A DNA stretch of 64,000 nucleotides from Parietaria judaica (Eukaryota; Streptophyta; Magnoliopsida; Rosales; Urticaceae). The stretch lies in assembly GCA_954871525.1 (NCBI GenBank), contig OX940871.1, positions 21,575,086 to 21,639,085 on the forward strand, in the 5' to 3' direction. A program made the position numbers and the translations under genes. The notes under the pieces are model-generated. The model ran no database searches and was not told where the DNA came from. It saw only the letters and a program-made list of their open reading frames with translations. Below, piece after piece: positions 59,421 through 64,000 of the stretch (positions are counted from its first letter, which is position 1; every line of letters starts with the position of its first letter).

Positions 59421-60399
59421 AATAATTTTTTTTACAAAATTTTACGGGTGAACTCATAACAGACATGTATACCGATCGATACTCTTTAAAATAATAATAA
59501 AAGAATAATTTCCAATAGCCAAAGAGGCTTTAGTCTATAATTGAAATGAACTAATATTATAATTAAAAGAACATTTTTCTTAAGCAAATGTTAAGGGAGA
59601 AATGAGTGGATTTAAACCAGGAAATACAGTACTCGGAATATCCGAGAAAAAAAAAAAACGGATTCAGAACATTTTAATTTTAGATTTATTCTAAATCTTT
59701 CTTTTTTTTTGGTTCCAAGGTAACTCAAAAATCAAAATTTATGGTTCTAGTTTGGCCTAGATAAGAGAAACTAGACCATTTAATTTTGGCCGTTGGATGT
59801 TTTTTTTTTTTTATATAATGGCCTAAGCTTTTTTACCGAAAATTAAAACAAATCACATTATAATCCGACCCTTTTTTACTGTTATTTTTATAACGTTATT
59901 ATTTCAACCCACTTGAATAATTCCTCAACATTTACCCCCTAAAAATACCACCTCACAACATGAAAATCATTTACAAAATAAAAATAAAAATATTAATGTT
60001 TTTTGATGTATTTATATTTGTTTATAATTTTTTTGTTTTCGATGTATTTTACTATTTCATAAATCAATAAACGATATATTTTTTAATTGTCGTCTCAATC
60101 TTTTGAGGTATTTGGTTTAGGCATATTTGTAAAGAATTAAAATCGTCAGGGTTGAAACAATACATTTATATTTTTTTACGAGTACTAATAATACTTTTAA
60201 AAAAAATAAAAATACAAAACATAAAGAAAACCTGAATTGTTTCAAAACCTGAAATTCTGCTTCCAGAAAAATCTGTAATAAAAAATTTATGGTTATGATT
60301 TTTATCCAAATTCTGATAATCCTGAACTTTATATTATTGAAGTACGATTTCGTCTACGATAATTTATATTATTACGATTAAATCTATCTTCGTCGTTCA

Positions 60400-61066
60400 A
60401 GCATTTTGAGCTAAAATTACAAAAGCCCAATCGACCAAGTCAAAAAAGGCCTCGTAAACTAAGTCACAAGAGGACATCGATGAAGGGACCCAACGGGGAT
60501 CTTTACCAGCAAAGAAGCACATCATTATACGGCTTTATTGATGAAACCTTATCCATGAAGTCGATCACTAATAAACAGAGGAGGCGATGGTTTAAGTAGG
60601 TGACTAAACACACTCTCGTCGACGAGGCCTAAAATACAGACGACGAAGACAGAATGCGAGATTGGAGCAATCAGCGTGGCGCAAGTGACGCCCCACCGAA
60701 TTGACTACGACAATTACGCTTATGATTATAGTCATGCCATTATTGCCATCATGAGTGGATCAAACACAACTCTAATAGCCCATTTATTAGGGCTTATTCG
60801 AGTTATTTAGCTAACTATAAATAGAAGGCTAAGACCCAAGTACAAAAGATCACAATTTCACAATCAATACACGCTCAAAGGCTTAGACATTGGAGCCCAT
60901 CACAAAAATCACCTTACTCATTTTCTTAAGCACTCGTCTATTTCGACGTAATTTAGCTTTAACAGAAAGACTCGAGTCTAACGTAAACTAAACTTGAATT
61001 TACGCCCAATCGTAACTCCGTGCACGCGGATGTGAATTTTCACCTCAACAGATACCACTTTTCGTG
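60400..61066. mobile_element. LTR-like fragment
   Basis: Raised GC content, a promoter-like ACTATAAATAGAAGG near 60817 and a possible 3' terminus TTCACCTCAACA near 61066 give the layout of an LTR in plus orientation. No matching start or duplication was found, so it is probably truncated. Confidence 0.35.
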
Positions 61067-61337
61067 CTGCATTTACAGCTTTATCTGAATTAGAATATAT
61101 ACATATATATATATTATTTAATAATGGAAACTCTTTTTAATTTAACATATTTTCTTATATATATTTATATAACAGGCTACAAAATAAAATAAAAAAAATA
61201 CAAAGTAGTTTCTCAAAACCCTACAGAACATAATTAAGGAGAAGAAAAAGAGCAAGCAGTAGATTCACAGGGCAAGCCTAAATCCCACCACCTCTACTTT
61301 CTCGCCAACTTTCCCACCTCCCAAACAGCAAGCAGCG

Positions 61338-63003
61338 TCACATCACCGAGCAAGCATTCGGGTTCTCGTCGCTGAAGATTTGCGGAGCATACGCATTGTA
61401 AGCGTACAGTTCCATGGCGTATCTCGGAGGATAATAGTTGAACTCGTTCCTCTTCATCTCCACCACTTTGCTCGACTCCTCGCTCCCCGCGCCCTCCTTC
61501 TCGTCTTTCCCTTCCGCCTTGCCCTCGTCGGCATTGCCCTCGGGCTTCTTGTCTCCGCCACCCTCGGCCTCCTCGCCCTTCTTCTCGTCCTTCTTGGCCT
61601 CGTCTTTCTCCTTGCCGTCTTTGCCTTCTTTCCCGGCTCCTCCGTCCTTGTCTTTGCTGTCCGGGTCCTGCTTCACGATGACGGCGTGTTTTCCGGTGCG
61701 CTTGTGCACGTAGTCGACCAGTTTTGCGGGATCCAAAGCTCCCTTCACTGTCACCTGCGAGCTCTTGAGATCTGGCTCGGCAGATTCCACTCCTGCAAAA
61801 TCGATTTTTAATTAATAAAATTGAATCACAAGGGAAAATTGTAGGTGGGATCTCAATCAATTTTGACTTTAATTGGACTTCTCAAGGAATCTAAATCTCT
61901 TGGTCGGTTAATTTTATAAGAGGTACAAATACCCAATGCTTCAATTCTCTTAATATACGGATTTTTATAATAAGTGGATAGAATTATAACGAGAATTAAT
62001 AACAAAATATTGGGTATTTAGTATTTACACCCAATTATTAACCCATTATATATATATTAAAAAAAACATTATGTTATCATATTTTACTGGCGGTGTGATT
62101 GTGAAAAGGAAGGGAAGGGAAGCATGAATGAGCCAAAACTTGAAGTGAAGGAATCAAAGAAGTGAGCTTTATATTTGCGGCAAAAGAAACGAACTTTAGT
62201 CCCTCAATCAAACCTTTCATTCTGAGTATTCGCTTCTTGATTTCCTGAGCACAAGCTTCGCAATGCATGTACACTTTCAAAACCACTGTCACAATCGGAG
62301 CCTGAGATGGATAAACAAAACTGAAACATCACTAATCTAAAACCAAAAACAAATTAAAAACTTAATTAAATAAAAAATGGAATAAAGACCTCTTCTTTCT
62401 TCTCTTCTGGTTTGGGCTTCTCCTCCTCCTCTGGCTTCTTCTTCTCTTCCTCCGAAGGAGGCTTCGGGAGAGGAGAGAGAAGCTCGACCTGTCTGTGGCT
62501 CTTCCTCTGAACTCTCTCCAACACCTTCAACGGATCGGCTTTCTCTCCCTTCACCACCACTCTGTGGCTCTTGCAATCCGTCACCACATCTTCAACCCCT
62601 GCAAAAAAAAATTTGAATTTTGAGCGAACCCCACCAAAAATTATCCGAATCCCATTAACGCCAGCTATTAAAAAAAAAAAAAAAAATCCGACCTTGAAAG
62701 TTCTTGAGGCACCTCCTGACTTTCCTGGCGCAACCCTCGCAATGCATATAGACTCTGAGGACGATCTCCTGAGGCGGCGGAGGAGGAAGCTTCTCTTCGT
62801 TGTTGTCGTTTTTCTTCTCCTCGGCTTTGCTCTGTTCCTTCTTCTCGTCCGCGACGACGTCGTTTTTCGCGTCCTCTGGTTTCTCCTTCGCTTTCTCCTC
62901 TTCGGGCTTCTTCTTCTCCTCCTGAAGAGAAAGACGCAAACCCAGTTCAGAAACCGAAAGAAACGACGCGAGAGTTCGGTGCTCGCTTGCTTACCTCTCC
63001 CAT
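61338..63003 (-). CDS. HIPP: Heavy-metal-associated isoprenylated plant protein with two HMA domains
   Basis: Five minus-strand exons: 63003-62995, 62921-62693, 62598-62390, 62301-62214 and 61792-61338. They total 990 bases, 329 residues plus TGA, with all introns GT-AG. HIPPs are plant metallochaperone-like proteins that bind metals through HMA domains and attach to membranes or sit in nuclei after farnesylation. Visible: acidic/Lys-rich N-terminus (4-47), PPPPP run, HMA domain 1 (about 55-118) with MHCEGC (62-67), Lys/Glu-Pro-rich linker, HMA domain 2 (about 152-215) with MHCEAC (161-166), a long Lys/Glu/Gly-rich stretch, then YYPPRYAMELYAYNAYAPQIFSDENP and the CaaX box CSVM (326-329), where Met favours farnesylation. 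The layout is that of the two-HMA HIPP group (ATFP3/HIPP07-like). The first exon codes only MGE. It is the last gene before the right end. Confidence 0.94.
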
Positions 63004-64000
63004 TTCTCGAGCTCGTTTTAATGGCGGGTCTGGTTCGGAACAGAACGGAAGAACAGAGAGAGAGAGGAAGAAGATGAAACGCTTTGTTCTGGTTTGAGTA
63101 AGGCTCTGTTATCGCGTGTTTTTATGTGCGTGTGCAATGGATACTTCCTCACTTGCACTTCCGCTTTCTCTCTCTCTATATGCGTATTTGGAGAGAGAGA
63201 GAGAGAGTTCGGTTTGGTCTGGGGCTTTGACGGGTGCACGGATCTTAAGATGGGATCGGCGCAGGGGATTGGAGACGCACGAACACGACGAGCGTGACGT
63301 GGCGCTTTAGAAGCTGGCACGTGCGAGGGGCGAGGGACTGGGTCGTTACGCGAGGCTTTTTCTCGCCGAGGGTAGATTGGGAAATTCAGTTGAAATTATG
63401 GTCCGGTGGATGCTGGTGCATGGCAAGTTCTCATGGGCCTTCCTTATCTCATCGTCGTACACAAATACAAAGCCATAAAGATATATTCGGGGAAAAAATA
63501 CAAGAACTTAAAAAACTTAACAACGAACTCTAAATGTAGCCTAAACGTTTTTTACGATGCAAAAACTAAGCAATGTACGTTAATTTTATCGCCACGTGAT
63601 CAAAACAAACTTAAATGTGGTCCATAAGACCGAAAATATGGTGAAAGCATGCATAATTGCATAAAATTTTACGATATAGAGTTAACAAAAAAACGTAATC
63701 ACTTATGCCAAACTTTTGACATTATTAAAAACTTTTGCCATCAAGAGGTAAATTTGGGAATCTAAATTATATATTATGTGTATACGTAGTTTAGCCACAA
63801 ATATATCAAACCTTATTAAAAAAAAAAAAAAGAGAAAAGTTAATATATCTAATATTTTTAATTTCTAGCATAAATTTAATATCTTACACGACCGAGTTTG
63901 AAATATTCATTATTTTTTATGATCAAATTATTTTCTTTTACTGTTATGATTCTCTGAAACATTTCGTTTACTTTTTACTAGATTTAAGAAACATAATTGA
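63004..64000. other. HIPP promoter/leader and right-end spacer
   Basis: The first 200 bases upstream of the HIPP ATG contain CT/GA runs (about 63167-63206 and 63048-63065) typical of a plant leader. GC content is raised to about 63400. At about 63480-63610 lies a partial copy of the foldback MITE found at 4650-5750 (shared segments CAACGAACxCTAA and CCACGTGATC). No further gene is seen. Confidence 0.4.

Larger units (their letters stand above)
39265..61337. other. Long transposon-dominated intergenic region
   Basis: About 22 kb with no protein gene I can support. Bounded elements are listed separately. Between them is AT-rich DNA with many TA tracts, three diverged repeats of a segment holding TATACGATAATTGTATTC (near 42997 and 43674, with a weaker copy near 43950), and a GC-richer insertion at 43140-43480 that looks like a retrotransposon leader. 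56300-60200 is almost featureless AT-rich sequence. Confidence 0.45.

Noticed and set aside
61380..61811. Long plus-strand open frames opposite the HIPP gene (also 62571-63077)
   Set aside because: They are antisense to HIPP exons. Their composition mirrors the Lys/Glu-rich codons, and the minus strand gives a complete spliced family protein.
1..64000. tRNA, rRNA, CRISPR arrays, bacterial or organellar insertions
   Set aside because: No tRNA B-box/cloverleaf, rRNA-like segment or regularly spaced repeat array was found on either strand by eye, and nothing reads as plastid or mitochondrial genes.

Overview
This is a 64 kb piece of an AT-rich eudicot nuclear genome. The evidence is spliced genes with plant GT-AG introns, plant-only protein families (HVA22, HIPP, DUF4408/DUF761, FatB-type acyl-ACP thioesterase, steroleosin-like dehydrogenase), long (TA)n and (TTA)n tracts, and a high density of small transposons. 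The species cannot be told from the sequence. I find no tRNA, rRNA, CRISPR array or bacterial-type operon.

Layout. 1-3.2 kb: PAM16/TIM16-like mitochondrial import motor subunit, + strand, four exons. 4.4-8.2 kb and 13.2-16.0 kb: two tandem, same-strand (-), six-exon short-chain dehydrogenases of the plant 11-beta-hydroxysteroid dehydrogenase-like family. The upstream copy (13-16 kb) is a complete steroleosin-like protein of 347 aa. The other (4-8 kb) is a diverged 314-aa copy whose fifth exon stops at the edge of a transposon. 19.1-19.8 kb: single-exon DUF4408/DUF761 membrane protein (-). 27.5-28.6 kb: five-exon HVA22-like protein (-) with an ABRE-type G-box just upstream of its TATA box. 35.8-39.3 kb: six-exon FatB-like acyl-ACP thioesterase (+), apparently with one GC-AG intron. 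61.3-63.0 kb: five-exon heavy-metal-associated isoprenylated protein (-) with two MxCxxC domains and a C-terminal CSVM box.

The rest (over 75 percent) is intergenic and intronic DNA filled with transposon relics. Several can be delimited to the base by target-site duplications: hAT-type MITEs at 4853-5413, 40165-42131, 41059-41644, 45509-47029, 53872-54037 and 55980-56264, and a solo LTR at 9843-10801. Large foldback elements lie at 6727-7395, 16392-17470, 45681-46749 and 52043-53024. Several elements are nested two or three deep. Many have interiors built from short palindromic words (CGATAT, TCGCGA, GGATATCC), which is the most unusual sequence-level pattern here.

Functional reading. The genes do not form a pathway. 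Three touch lipid or endomembrane biology (FatB-like thioesterase in plastids, steroleosin-like dehydrogenase on oil bodies or ER, HVA22 in ER). Two of these carry ABA/seed-type motifs near the core promoter. All gene models were assembled by eye from splice sites, reading-frame continuity and family resemblance; every model closes in frame from ATG to stop.
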